Source: Marinilabiliaceae bacterium UBA5488 (lineage in GTDB: Bacteria; Bacteroidota; Bacteroidia; Bacteroidales; Marinilabiliaceae). From it: a DNA stretch of 64,000 nucleotides. The notes beneath the pieces are model-generated. The model ran no database searches, was not told the origin of the DNA, and saw only the letters and a program-made list of their open reading frames with translations. The position numbers and the translations under genes were made by a program. Positions 8,567-19,300 of the stretch are shown in pieces. Where the stretch lies: contig DIPM01000034.1 of NCBI GenBank assembly GCA_002427105.1, forward strand, positions 17,021 to 81,020. The letters run 5' to 3'. Every line of letters starts with the position of its first letter. Position 1 is the first letter of the stretch.

Positions 8567-8965
8567 CTACTTGTCTTTATACATATCACCCAGTTGCAAG
8601 TCCAGGGCTTTAACCGATATCTGAATCTCCCATATTGAAGTAGCCAGGGAAAGAATAAGCAGAATAAGGGCAATTCCAAAAACACCTTCAGCAAGAAGGT
8701 TCCAGTCGATATAAATTAAAAACATAGTTATCACACAAAGCAAAAGGCTGGAGATACCCATTATCTGCATAAGCCTTGTCAGTCGAAGTCTTTTCTTCAT
8801 ATTTTTAATCTGCCCCAGCAAAACATCATCCTCTGAAGCCAAAAATTTTTCGTGCAATCCTCTGACAATGGCAGCATAGGCCAGAAATCGGTTTGTATAT
8901 GCCAGCATAATCAATGAAATGGCAGAAAACAAAACCGCGGGGGTAGTCAAGCTAAGTTTTTCCAT
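8567..8965 (-). CDS. DUF2721 family membrane protein
   Basis: A 132-residue protein beginning MEKLSLTTPAVLFSAISL, the typical start of DUF2721 proteins; the ATG at 8965 is chosen over an in-frame upstream one at 9022 for this reason. Hydrophobic stretches near residues 10-30, 70-90 and 95-118 suggest three membrane helices, with a charged MKKRLRLTRL linker in between. The function of the family is not known. It is transcribed towards the VOC gene and away from coaD, and appears to be a single-gene unit. Confidence 0.75.
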   Translation of the reverse strand: MEKLSLTTPAVLFSAISLIMLAYTNRFLAYAAIVRGLHEKFLASEDDVLLGQIKNMKKRLRLTRLMQIMGISSLLLCVITMFLIYIDWNLLAEGVFGIALILLILSLATSIWEIQISVKALDLQLGDMYKDK

Positions 8966-9121
8966 ATTCCAGTATTTATAATTTTTAAAGTACATCCTAA
9001 TCGGGAAATTAATATTAAGCAATATTGCTCTCCGAAAAGGATAATAGTGTCAAATTAATAAAATAACTTGTTCATTCAACTAAATTTTCCAATTTTACGC
9101 TTTTAATTATAATAAAGAAAC

Positions 9122-9604
9122 ATGAAAAGAGTCGCAATTTTTCCCGGATCATTCGATCCTTTCACTATAGGCCACGAAAACATTGTAACCAGGGGGCTTA
9201 GCCTCTTCGATTCAATAATAATAGCTGTCGGGTATAACAGCTCCAAGAAATATCTTTTTTCCGTTTCGCAAAGAGTTGATTTTATAAAAGCTCAATTTGA
9301 TGATGAGCCTCGCGTATCAGTCGAGTCATATACTGACCTGACCGTAGATTTTGCTATCAGGAAAAATGCCACTTATATTTTACGAGGCTTGAGAACGGCA
9401 GCCGATTTTGAGTATGAACGGGCCATAGCGCAGGTAAATCGCCTGATGACAAATATAGACTCGGTCTTTCTGCTTACCACACCTGAGCACACGCCTGTCA
9501 ACTCTTCTATTATCAGGGATATCCTTAAACATAACGGTGATGCCTCAAAGTTTATTCCTGAAAGAACTTACAAGCTGATATTGGAATCACGAAAAGAAGA
9601 ATAA
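9122..9604 (+). CDS. coaD: Phosphopantetheine adenylyltransferase
   Basis: CoaD adenylates 4-phosphopantetheine to dephospho-CoA, the penultimate step of CoA synthesis. The 160-residue length is standard. The nucleotidyltransferase motif GSFDPFTIGHENIV (T/HxGH) is at residues 9-22, the RGLRTAADFEYE segment binds pantetheine phosphate, and TTPEHTPVNSSIIRD contains the ISSS-like nucleotide motif. The next gene starts 1 nt after its stop, so the two are likely co-transcribed and translationally coupled. Confidence 0.97.
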   Translation: MKRVAIFPGSFDPFTIGHENIVTRGLSLFDSIIIAVGYNSSKKYLFSVSQRVDFIKAQFDDEPRVSVESYTDLTVDFAIRKNATYILRGLRTAADFEYERAIAQVNRLMTNIDSVFLLTTPEHTPVNSSIIRDILKHNGDASKFIPERTYKLILESRKEE

Positions 9605-9605
9605 G

Positions 9606-11090
9606 GTGCTTCGAATAAGTAAAACATCCATAGAACTGAAAGCATTAATAATAAGCCTTATTATGCTGCTTATTAATGGCAGCGCCTATGCCGGGTCAGT
9701 GACGGAGAAGGAAGTAAGATTTTACGGCGATGCTCCTGCCTACAAGGGCCTTAGCATCGTATTTGAGAGCGTTTCAAATTATATTATTCCGCTCTCCTCC
9801 CCTATTATTACGATGCCGATAAACGACGAGGGACATTTCGACCTTATATTTCCACTGAGTGAGCCCGCTTATATTTTTGCCGATTTGGGGCGGTTCCGCG
9901 CCTCTATCTATCTGGAACCGGGAAAAGAGTACGAGCTCGTTTTCCCACCTTTTGAAGCGCGCAGTGATGCAGAGCGCCTCAATCCTCACTTTAGTTTTGA
10001 AGAAGTAGCGCTGGGCATCGCCAATCCCGAAAGTCGTGATTTGAATCGAAATATTATTGAGTTTGATGCCGAGTTTGACTACCTGCATGCTCAAAATGCC
10101 ATCCGCCTGTTCACAAACTCCGACACTGCTTTGGCAGCTAAGCTTGAACAGGAACTTGACAGAAAATATAGTTACTCCCATCCCATCTTCGAACAGCATA
10201 AAACCTTGTCGTTCCTGCGATTACGGCAAACTGCCTCACGACAGCAGAATCGTGATATTATTGCTGAACTGGGCTCGCTTCCTGTTCGGCTAATGCCTGC
10301 CTACTGGAAACTCTTCAACTCCCTCTTTAAAGGCTTTTATCCCTATGGATTTAAAGACAGCATTCAAACGGCTATAAGTAGGCAGGTCAGTAATCACGCC
10401 AGTTTCGACTCGATAGTTGACATCGCGATGGGCGATACCCTTTTTCGCAATCGGGAGCTTACAGAGCTTGTAATCCTAAACGGACTCTACGAAGCGTTCT
10501 ACAATAAGACAGTGCCTGAGAACACCATCCTTGCTGTTCTCCAAAATGCCGCCCTTACAAGCTCAACTCCTTTAAGCAAGGCGATGGCGCTCGACATGTA
10601 TGCCAAGACCTCCATGCTGCGACCCGGAAGTGAAGCTCCCGGGTTCAGCCTCTTGAACAGCAAAAGACGAGAAAAGAGCTTGAGCGATTATCGTGGCAAG
10701 TTTGTCTATCTCAACTTCATACATACAGAAAACTATGCTTGCCAAAAAGACATGCTGATTTTGGAGCAGTTTTACAGGAGTATGCGCCGCGAACTGGAAA
10801 TAGTGACAATAGTGATGGATGAAGATTTTGAGGCCATGGAGAATTTTACGGAAGCAAACTCCTATAAATGGGACTTCCTTCATTTCGGAAGCTACCCGCA
10901 ACTTATTGAATTATACAATCTTCAGGCTCTGCCATCCTACTATCTCATTAACCCCGAAGGAACATTATCCTTATCGCCGGCTCCTGCTCCCGAGGAGAAC
11001 TTCCAGGAACGATTTGCCGAGCAATATCAAAGTTTCCGCATCCGGGATTTACGGAAAAACCCTCCAAAAGAAAAGAGTATTTTCCGCTAA
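9606..11090 (+). CDS. Secreted thioredoxin-fold (TlpA/redoxin-like) protein lacking CxxC
   Basis: The 494-residue protein begins with a GTG that directly follows coaD and gives a good signal peptide (hydrophobic residues 12-27, cleavage after SAYA). Residues about 30-330 are a Bacteroidota-type N-terminal region of unknown fold. Residues about 340-480 form a redoxin domain: RPGSEAPGFSLLN, LSDYRGKFVYLNFIHT, then LPSYYLINPEGTL with the cis-Pro region. Where TlpA proteins have WCxxC, this one has TENYACQKDM with a single Cys, so disulfide exchange as in classical TlpA is doubtful. A periplasmic location is expected. The function is not known. Confidence 0.7.
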   Translation: MLRISKTSIELKALIISLIMLLINGSAYAGSVTEKEVRFYGDAPAYKGLSIVFESVSNYIIPLSSPIITMPINDEGHFDLIFPLSEPAYIFADLGRFRASIYLEPGKEYELVFPPFEARSDAERLNPHFSFEEVALGIANPESRDLNRNIIEFDAEFDYLHAQNAIRLFTNSDTALAAKLEQELDRKYSYSHPIFEQHKTLSFLRLRQTASRQQNRDIIAELGSLPVRLMPAYWKLFNSLFKGFYPYGFKDSIQTAISRQVSNHASFDSIVDIAMGDTLFRNRELTELVILNGLYEAFYNKTVPENTILAVLQNAALTSSTPLSKAMALDMYAKTSMLRPGSEAPGFSLLNSKRREKSLSDYRGKFVYLNFIHTENYACQKDMLILEQFYRSMRRELEIVTIVMDEDFEAMENFTEANSYKWDFLHFGSYPQLIELYNLQALPSYYLINPEGTLSLSPAPAPEENFQERFAEQYQSFRIRDLRKNPPKEKSIFR

Positions 11091-11225
11091 CACTCAATTT
11101 TTCAGCGAATAATAAGCTTAAGACTTTTTTTTTATCTAAAATATTCATAAAATTACCACAGAGTTTTTATTCCTTAAAATATAAGGAAGTCCCATTGTCT
11201 GTATTCAATCTAACTATAAAGTGAA

Positions 11226-12938
11226 ATGCGGTACCGAATCCTGGTCTTATTCCTGATTATGACTCTTCCCTCCGGGTTCCTGAAAGTTAAGGGACAGGGA
11301 GTGGTTTTTGCCGAAATCATTACGCCTGATATTGCCCTATGCGAAAGCGGAACCGTAAATATTCAAATCAAATTCAACGAAGAGTTAGAACAACCTTTCA
11401 ATGCAGGAATCGAAATTCGCGGCAATAACGATGTCTTAATTGAAGGTAGTCCTCTTTTTATCGAGGAGTATTATCCATCAGAGAACGACAATAATTATAC
11501 AGTTACTAAGTCAAAACCAATTCATTTGCCAATTGATTCCTACCCGGGTAATAACACTCTCAGAATAGTAATCACCAATGGTAAAGATGGAAATGGAATA
11601 TTATACGGAGCTGAGGATATGGCTGGTGAAACCATTATTACCCTATATCGTACGCCTTCTTCTCCTTTTAGTGCGGGTAGCGATATTGAAACCTGCGGCT
11701 TATCAGCAACGCTTAATGCCAGCGCAGGAGCCGAGAGTAACACATATTCATGGACTGATATTGCCGGGGGCTCCTTTAGCGACAACTCCGTTACCGATCC
11801 GGTATTTACCGCCGTAACCGACGGCGACTATCTGCTTGGCTTCACTCAAACAAACGGAGTATGCTCCGTTACCGATCAGGTCTCCGTCAAACTGAACGGG
11901 CAGCCCTCAGCAGCAATATCTACCGGAAGTACGATTTGCGGCACAGGCGACGCTGAGATAGATGTTACGCTGCAAGGCTATGCGCCATGGCAGGGGCAAT
12001 ACAGCTACAACGGTCAAACAGCCTCCTTTACAGCAAGCAGCTCTACACATACCATAAGTCATAACTTAAACGGCGAAACGGATTTCCAACTGATCTCGGT
12101 AAGTGATGTTAATAACTGCGAGACCACATATAGCTATGAACCGGGAACATTTGTTACCGTTCCTGATAAGCAGCCCCTTGCTGATGCCGGTAGCGACAAA
12201 GCTGTTTGCGGTAACGAAACCCTGCTGGCGGCGCTTGCCCCATCGGCAGGCACCGGCAGCTGGAGTGGCGACGGCAGCTTTGCCTCGCCAAATAATCCGA
12301 CCAGTACTTATATCAGTTCACCTTATACCGGCTCGGCTGTAAAAACTTTAACTTGGACAGTTGTCAACGACAAATGCAGTGCTTCCGACCAGGTCAACAT
12401 CAGCTTCTTTGAGCCGCTCGACCCAGATCTCATCTCGGCAGGACGTGACACTGCTCTCTATAATAAGAATAATTATATCCTAAACGCTTCTCCTCTTAGC
12501 TTCGGAGAAGGAGAATGGAGTGTTCTGGAAGGCGGCGGCACATTGTCGCGCCATCGTGAGCACAACTCACCTGTGGAAGGCCTGAAATATGGTTCAAACC
12601 TCTTGCGCTGGACTGTTACAAACGGCATTTGTGCTCCTGTGAGTAAAGACCTTGTGATTAGGGTGACCGGCGTAAAGCATTATACAGGAATATCGCCTAA
12701 TAACGACAACTTGAACGACATCTTCATAATTGAAGGTGCCGAACAAATCGAAAACAATAAGCTCTCGGTATTCGACCGTTCCGGCAAGCTGGTTTATCAG
12801 ACTGCCTCCTATCAAAACAATTGGGGCGGCATTGACTTAAACGGCAAGGCACTCCCCGACGGGAATTATTACTTCCGCTTCCAGGGAGACGGGGTTGATA
12901 TTAAAGATTTTTTAATCATCAAGCGTTCAAAACCATAA
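11226..12938 (+). CDS. Secreted protein with type B T9SS sorting domain (gliding-associated CTD)
   Basis: The 570-residue protein has an N-terminal signal peptide (residues 1-23) and a string of immunoglobulin/PKD-like repeats. Each repeat carries a short C-x-x/Trp pattern such as ADAGSDKAVCGNETLLA, near residues 150, 230, 315 and 395. The C-terminal 85 residues contain GISPNNDNLNDIF, LSVFDRSGKLVY and the final FLIIKRSKP, the hallmark of gliding-motility-associated (type B) CTDs, which direct export through the T9SS. It is first in a five-gene run and directly precedes a PorP/SprF protein, the usual outer-membrane partner of type B cargo. Confidence 0.88.
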   Translation: MRYRILVLFLIMTLPSGFLKVKGQGVVFAEIITPDIALCESGTVNIQIKFNEELEQPFNAGIEIRGNNDVLIEGSPLFIEEYYPSENDNNYTVTKSKPIHLPIDSYPGNNTLRIVITNGKDGNGILYGAEDMAGETIITLYRTPSSPFSAGSDIETCGLSATLNASAGAESNTYSWTDIAGGSFSDNSVTDPVFTAVTDGDYLLGFTQTNGVCSVTDQVSVKLNGQPSAAISTGSTICGTGDAEIDVTLQGYAPWQGQYSYNGQTASFTASSSTHTISHNLNGETDFQLISVSDVNNCETTYSYEPGTFVTVPDKQPLADAGSDKAVCGNETLLAALAPSAGTGSWSGDGSFASPNNPTSTYISSPYTGSAVKTLTWTVVNDKCSASDQVNISFFEPLDPDLISAGRDTALYNKNNYILNASPLSFGEGEWSVLEGGGTLSRHREHNSPVEGLKYGSNLLRWTVTNGICAPVSKDLVIRVTGVKHYTGISPNNDNLNDIFIIEGAEQIENNKLSVFDRSGKLVYQTASYQNNWGGIDLNGKALPDGNYYFRFQGDGVDIKDFLIIKRSKP

Positions 12939-12950
12939 AGCTGCAAAGGC

Positions 12951-13859
12951 ATGAAGCAACTTCTTACTCTAATTCTATTAAGTGCTGTTTGCGCAGGCAG
13001 CTTTGCTCAAAAAGAGATGTTCATGTCGCAGTATATGCACAATCGTTTTGCTATTAACACGGCCTTTGCCGGGTCGGCAGAAACGCTTTCGGCAATGGCT
13101 GCCGTGCGGATGCAGTGGGCAGGCAATCCCGAATCCCCAAAGGCTCAATATCTCTCCATGCACGCTCCTTTAAAGAACGATAATGTAGCATTGGGTCTGG
13201 CTGTCTTCAACGAAAATGTGGCAATAGCCAAAAACACAGGGCTAACAGCTGCTTATGCCTATCGCGTCAATACCGGGAAGATGCAGAAACTCGCCTTCAG
13301 CATAAGTGCAGGTTTCTACACAACTAAACTAAATTGGAGCCAGGTTGATTTAATAGACGATACCGACCCCGCTTTTGGCGATAATGAAACCCTCACCGAG
13401 CCGATTCTGGGCTTTGGAGTATCGTGGTACAGCAATAGTTTTTTCGTAGGATTTTCGACCCCCGATATCTTTTACAGGAGATCATTTAACAATGAATCAC
13501 CCTCCTTAGAACTATCAGAGATCGATTATCTTTTTACGGCAGGTTACCTCTTCCCTCTCAGCGAAGCTCTGGCTGTGCAGCCATCTTTTCTGTTGCGCAT
13601 GAATCCTTCGGGCTCCAACATTGCCGACCTCTCAGGGACTTTTATTTATAATAGCACATTTTTGTTGGGCGCCGCCTATCGTACAAACAGTGAACTTATT
13701 GCAATAGCCGGCTGGCAGGCAACGCCGCAGTTGATGATTGCCTACAGCTACGATTACCCGACGGGCGACCTTAGCAATATGAGTAGCGGAAGCCACGAAA
13801 TATCGTTGAAATACAATTTTGGATATAAAATAAATACGGCTAACCCAAGGTTCTTTTAA
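12951..13859 (+). CDS. PorP/SprF family T9SS outer-membrane protein
   Basis: The 302-residue protein has a signal peptide cleaved after SFAQ and the family start MFMSQYMHNRFAINTAFAGS. PorP/SprF proteins are 14-strand-like outer-membrane barrels; SprF in Flavobacterium is needed for delivery of the adhesin SprB. The alternating hydrophobic strands and terminal aromatic residue (NPRFF) fit a barrel. It lies 12 nt after a type B CTD gene and before a PD40/PKD protein, so it likely secretes or anchors that cargo. Confidence 0.92.
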   Translation: MKQLLTLILLSAVCAGSFAQKEMFMSQYMHNRFAINTAFAGSAETLSAMAAVRMQWAGNPESPKAQYLSMHAPLKNDNVALGLAVFNENVAIAKNTGLTAAYAYRVNTGKMQKLAFSISAGFYTTKLNWSQVDLIDDTDPAFGDNETLTEPILGFGVSWYSNSFFVGFSTPDIFYRRSFNNESPSLELSEIDYLFTAGYLFPLSEALAVQPSFLLRMNPSGSNIADLSGTFIYNSTFLLGAAYRTNSELIAIAGWQATPQLMIAYSYDYPTGDLSNMSSGSHEISLKYNFGYKINTANPRFF

Positions 13860-13898
13860 CTATTAGGATGAGATAAACAGTTTAACGGGGGCAACAAT

Positions 13899-15302
13899 AT
13901 GCTTAATACTTACAAATTTATCATCGCTGCATTAACATCTTTGCTTTTAGTTACAGAAGAGGCAGGCGCTCAGGAAATCACACTTCAAAAACTTAGTGTA
14001 AACGGAGCCTTCTCCGCGGAGATGGCGCCCTTTGTGCATGACTCAACTTTGTATTTTGTATCCAACCGAAAAAGCAGCGTGTTAGTAAATGTCTTGAGTC
14101 AGGACGACCAGCCCCTTTACAAACTTTTTAGAGCAGCAATAGATAAAAGCGGAAAAAGCGGCAGAGTAACACCTTTTGAAGCAACTTCCGACCAGGCGCT
14201 TACCGTAGGGCCTATGACTATGAGCAAGGATGGGATGACAATGATTACGACCCTCAATAAAACAACAAGTCTACGTCAGGCAAGACAAGGCAGTTCACAA
14301 AACCGCTTAAGCCTCTACGAAGCTCATAAAAGAGGCAATGACTGGCAGGAGTTTGCTGAAATTCCCTTTGCCAAGGGCGATTTTTCAATAACTCATCCCT
14401 CACTGTCTGCCGATGGCAACATGCTGTTCTTCGTGTCGGATAAGCCCGGTGGTGAAGGAGGGACAGATATTTACCTGAGCCGCAAACAAGCAGGCGGCTG
14501 GAGTGATCCCGAAAACCTAGGCTCAAGGATTAATAGCGCAGGCAATGAACTGTTTCCCTTTTACCACCCTTCAGGGAAGCTATATTTCAGCTCCGACGGA
14601 CACGGAGGGATGGGAGGAACAGATATCTTCTACTCGATTTTTGACGGGCAGTGGAGTACTCCCGCAGCCCTTCCGGCTCCTCTAAATTCTGCCCACGACG
14701 ATTTTAGCTGCTTTATTTACAATGATGAATTATCCGGGATTTTTGCCTCCAACAGAGACGGAACCGATAATTTATATCATTTCGCCTATCAGATGGCCTT
14801 TTGCGAAGAGCCCACCGAAGTAGTAGAGGATAATTATTGCTTTACTTTTTTTGAAACAGGTGAATTTGATAAAGACAGCGTGCCACACCGCTACCGCTGG
14901 GAGTTTAGTGATGGAAGCCATGCCGACGGGGCAGAAGTTGACCATTGCTTCCCCGGCCCCGGCTTGTATGAAATAGCACTTAATGTTGTCGATACCATTA
15001 CCGGTGAAGAGCAATATTCAGTTGCCAATTACGAATTATTATTAGAGAAAAGTAAACAGGTATATTTTTACGCCCCTCCCAAGCTTAAGCCAAATGAGAC
15101 CATAATTCTGGAAGCTGAACTTACCGGGTTTGAGGATCTTGATGAGCTTCAATATTTTTGGGATTTGGGAAATCAAGAAGAACGTCAAATTGGCAAAACT
15201 ATTCGGCACGCTTTTCGTAGGAAAGGAACATACACTATAAGATGTGAGGCATATTGGAGTGGAGGGCAATTGTGTTCCTACCGTAAGATAGTGGTAGAGT
15301 AA
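13899..15302 (+). CDS. PD40 beta-propeller and PKD-domain envelope protein
   Basis: The 467-residue protein has a signal peptide (cleavage near GAQE). It contains WD40-like PD40 repeats, for example LSADGNMLFFVSDKPGGEGG, GKLYFSSDGHGGMGGTDIF and LSGIFASNRDGTDNLYHF, at about residues 165-300. These are followed by two PKD-like modules near 320-385 (RYRWEFSDGSHADGAEVDH) and 395-465 (LQYFWDLGNQEE). The propeller resembles that of the OmpA/PD40 proteins (PorE-type) of the T9SS, but no OmpA peptidoglycan-binding domain follows. It lies between PorP/SprF and an unknown secreted protein. A periplasmic scaffold role is an inference. Confidence 0.75.
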   Translation: MLNTYKFIIAALTSLLLVTEEAGAQEITLQKLSVNGAFSAEMAPFVHDSTLYFVSNRKSSVLVNVLSQDDQPLYKLFRAAIDKSGKSGRVTPFEATSDQALTVGPMTMSKDGMTMITTLNKTTSLRQARQGSSQNRLSLYEAHKRGNDWQEFAEIPFAKGDFSITHPSLSADGNMLFFVSDKPGGEGGTDIYLSRKQAGGWSDPENLGSRINSAGNELFPFYHPSGKLYFSSDGHGGMGGTDIFYSIFDGQWSTPAALPAPLNSAHDDFSCFIYNDELSGIFASNRDGTDNLYHFAYQMAFCEEPTEVVEDNYCFTFFETGEFDKDSVPHRYRWEFSDGSHADGAEVDHCFPGPGLYEIALNVVDTITGEEQYSVANYELLLEKSKQVYFYAPPKLKPNETIILEAELTGFEDLDELQYFWDLGNQEERQIGKTIRHAFRRKGTYTIRCEAYWSGGQLCSYRKIVVE

Positions 15303-15322
15303 GAGATATAACAAACCGGATT

Positions 15323-16306
15323 ATGCAGATTAGACGCTTTTTACACATAGCCGCATTGCTACTTACAGCAACTATTAAAATCGCTGCGCAACCCGTTCCG
15401 GCCGTTGATGAGAATATCAACGCGCTGGTAACCTTTGGTAAAGACGGCGATACTGCCTGGGGCGATGATGATTTTATACAGATAATTTTCTTCAGCATTC
15501 CCGAGTCTTTTCAGGATCCTATCTTCATTAGGGTATATGACCCTGAAACCGGCGGAGCCTTTGATGAACAAAAGGGCGAGTGGAATACAAGAACCGCCTT
15601 TTCGGTGTTTGGAGGTGAAGGAGCCTGTTCCAATGAAGCAGCGCGACGCATTAAACGCGACGGCAACTACCGTAGTGGCACTATGCTTGCCACCCGCACC
15701 TTTGGCAGCGACCCGAGAACTGATGAGCAATGGTTCACCTTTGGCCCCTTTAACCCTTCTGAAGGTGAGCTTTTGCCCGAGTACGGCGGCTATATTTTCA
15801 AATTAGTTGTGGAAGGAATAAGCGGCGATGACGGCAATCTGTACCGTCTGTTCCTAAGCACCGACGGTCATCAAAACCGACCCGTCGAAGGTGCCTTTGC
15901 CTATTATTTCAAGTATAAGTTCAGACTGCATGACGACACCAACGAAGTCTCCCATATTTACCCCTACATGGACGACCGCGTAACTGCCATAAAGCAGAGC
16001 AATTTTGACTGGGATAACGATGGTATCATTCGCATTATTTCGCCGTCCAAAAACGGCGAACGCACAGCCGTATCTGGCGACGACCATTGGGTTACAAGCA
16101 CGCACCCGCTTACAAGCGATGATATAAACAGCTCCCTCGACATTCAGATGATTAAAAACAAAAAAGCCAATATAAGGAATAACAACGTGGTGATTTATTT
16201 AGAAAACCAATATGGTGAGCTTTTGCCATTCTACAGTATCCCCATAGGCGGAATTCCAAAATACAAGTATAACATTGGCATAAAACCTAAAGCTCCGACA
16301 AGATGA
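15323..16306 (+). CDS. Secreted protein of unknown function in the PorP operon
   Basis: The family is not recognised. The 327-residue protein has a signal peptide ending IAAQ, then a mainly beta, acidic sequence with DDDFIQIIFFSIPE, IFIRVYDPETGGAFDE, a single Cys (GGEGACSNEAARR), and later DNDGIIRIISPSKNGERT. The last third ends with YGELLPFYSIPIGGIPKYK. There are no transmembrane segments and no T9SS CTD. Its stop overlaps the ATG of the next gene (ATGA), so it is probably translationally coupled to the sensor phosphatase and may act with it, for instance as a periplasmic ligand or partner. That role is inference only. Confidence 0.6.
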   Translation: MQIRRFLHIAALLLTATIKIAAQPVPAVDENINALVTFGKDGDTAWGDDDFIQIIFFSIPESFQDPIFIRVYDPETGGAFDEQKGEWNTRTAFSVFGGEGACSNEAARRIKRDGNYRSGTMLATRTFGSDPRTDEQWFTFGPFNPSEGELLPEYGGYIFKLVVEGISGDDGNLYRLFLSTDGHQNRPVEGAFAYYFKYKFRLHDDTNEVSHIYPYMDDRVTAIKQSNFDWDNDGIIRIISPSKNGERTAVSGDDHWVTSTHPLTSDDINSSLDIQMIKNKKANIRNNNVVIYLENQYGELLPFYSIPIGGIPKYKYNIGIKPKAPTR

Positions 16307-19300
16307 TTAGATTGCCAGGTTGGTTTCGGAAAAGCATAGCCCCGCTTATGTTAGCTGTAATGCCCTTTGTACTAAACGGTCAGACCTTCCAGTTTAAGAA
16401 CTACGACTCGAATATGGGCCTGCCGCAAAACTTTATCTATTGCCTCGAACAGGATAATGACGGTTTCTTGTGGATAGGCACAGGTGAAGGCCTGGTTCGC
16501 TACGACGGGCTAAAATTCACATCATTCTCAACCCGCGATTCCTTAGCGGCAGATTTCATCATGTCCTTAAAAGTTGCAGATGACGGCGCACTGTGGATAG
16601 GCCACAACAACGGCGATGTTACTTATTACAAGGATGGGGTATTCAAACCAATACGTCTGCCCGGCACCAACAGCCCTGTGCGTTGCATTAACTTCGACCA
16701 ACAAGGAAATGTGTGGCTGACCATCCAGAATAGCGGCTTTGCAAAAATCGACAAATATCATAACGTAAGCACATGGTTTGACACAGGAAGTCTGGGCTAC
16801 ACCCTTTTTTATTCCATTTATCCCTTAGGCGACAATGTTGTTTTACTGGGAACCTCCGAAGGCCTGATGCGACTCACAGGCGGAGCGGAAGGGAAGATTC
16901 AAAGCCTTGAAAAATTCACCGATATCCCGCTGACAACAATCACATCAATCAAAGCACGCAGTGGAATTCAGGACGAATTCTGGATCACTACCGAAGACGA
17001 GGGTTTTTACCGTTTTGCCCTGAAAGAATCGTCTGCCAAACAAATCATTGATAAAGACCTCTGCCTGATGTTCAATCTCGAATATGAAAACATTCAGGAC
17101 ATAGAAGAGGAAGACGAAGGACATATCTTGTTGGCGACATGGGGCAACGGCGTGATAAAGCTCTTTTATGATGCTCTCAACCAGGAATTTACCGAGTCTT
17201 TCAACTTCTCTGTAACTAATGGAATGAGCAATAATTTTGTAAAAGACCTGCTGGCTGATGATGAAGGAAACTACTGGTTTGCCACCTACGGGGGCGGAGT
17301 TTCTTCTTTGGTGGATGAAAGCATGGTTTTTTACGATCTCTCAGTTATTGGCTTTCAGCACAATAAGGCAAGAGCTGTTATGCACAGTAATAAGCAATTG
17401 TGGATAGGCCTGGAAAATGGCCTGATAGTGGCAGATCCCTATTGCTTCACCGATTTCGAATACTACGACTCAGAAATGGGTCTTCCCAAGGACGCAGTTA
17501 TCGGCTTTTATGCCGATACTGACAATACCGTCTGGGTGGCTACTCAAAACAGCGGTTTATACTACAGAAAAGAGGGGAGCGCTGTCTTCAGCCCTTACTA
17601 TTACACGAGTTCACTCACCGAGAAAAAAATTAACGATATTGGAGGAAGTGAAGGCAAAATATATCTGGCAACGGTGGGAGGCTTTGTGCAAATTGAGCCT
17701 AAAACCAGGAAGCACACTATTCTTACTACCGAAAACGGCCTTCCGCACAACAATATAAATTTTGTATATCCCAACAACGGCGACCTTTGGATTGGCCCCA
17801 AAAACAGCGGAATTTGCCGTATAGAAGCTCAAAACATCGAGGTACACCGTATCACCGACTCTCCTCTCGACATATATGATATGGCCATTGACAGCACAGG
17901 CGCAATGTGGCTGGCAACGCAAGGAAGAGGATTAATTAATTATAGTGAAGACTCGCTTATCTATATTGATGTTTACAGTGGCCTTGCTAAGAATTTTACC
18001 TACAATGTAATAAGCGACATATATAACAGACTCTGGGTAACTCACTTCCCCGGCTTGAGCTCTGTTGACCCATCAACAGGCAAAATACGGGTCTTTGACC
18101 ATCAGCAAAACATGGGTGTTGACTTTTACCAGGCCACCTCTGATAAAGAGCAGACTTTGTGGTTTGTTTCCAACCAGGGGGTAATTAACTATTTCCCTAA
18201 AAAAGACCTGGGAAACAAAATAGCCCCAAATCTGAACTTTACTTCAATAAAGGTATCAGGAGTTGATTATAAAGCCACCAAAGAGCTCAATTTACCTTAT
18301 CCGTATAAAAAGAGATATACTTTTAGATTCGACTTTACCGGCATAAGTTTCAAAAGCCCCAAAGAGGTTACTTACCAGTACAAACTGACACGCAATAATG
18401 AAGCTGGTGATGAGCAATGGCTCGACTTGGGCACTACATCCTTCAGGGAGTATGAATACCTGCCCGATGGAAATTATAAGCTTCAGATACGGGCTTTCAA
18501 TGCCGACGGAGTTTACAACAAGAATCCGCTTGAAATTAATATAAACATCGCCGCCCCGGTATGGAAAAAACTCTGGTTCTATATTGCTGTAATATCAATC
18601 ATTGCCTATTCAATCTTTTTGGTAATTAAAACCCGTGAAAGAAAACTAAGGAGGCAAAAGGAGGCGCTGCAACGTGAAGTAGAATCGCAAACCGTTATTC
18701 TGCGGGAACAAAAGGCAGAAATTGAGAAGAAGAACAGGGATATTACCGATAGTATAAACTATGCCAAACGCATCCAGTCTTCTATTTTACCGCCTTCTGA
18801 GATTCTCACAAAAGCATTTAATGAATCCTTCATCTTTTTTGCCCCGAGAGACATTGTCAGTGGCGACTTCTACTGGTTTTTTCACTCGAAGGACAAGTTC
18901 CTGATTTGCGCGGCCGATTGTACCGGCCACGGTGTTCCCGGCGCCTTTATGTCAATGATAGGAACAACTCTATTAAATGATATAGTAAAGCAGAAAGAGA
19001 TAAGTTCACCTGCTGATATTCTTCAAAGGCTGGATTTGGAGATTAAGATTTTGCTCCAAAAAAATGAATCAGAACATACCCGCGACGGAATGGATATATC
19101 TATTGTTGAGGTTGACCCCAAAACAAACAGGATTCGCCTGGCATCAGCCAAGCGACCTGTTTATCTGTTTATTAACAACGAACTGAATATCTATAAAGGC
19201 ATTAGAAGAAGTATTGGCGACAGCACGATGGAAGATGAAAGCGATTTCGTAAATATTGAGTACGACATGGCCGAAAATGATACTATCTACCTCTTCTCTG

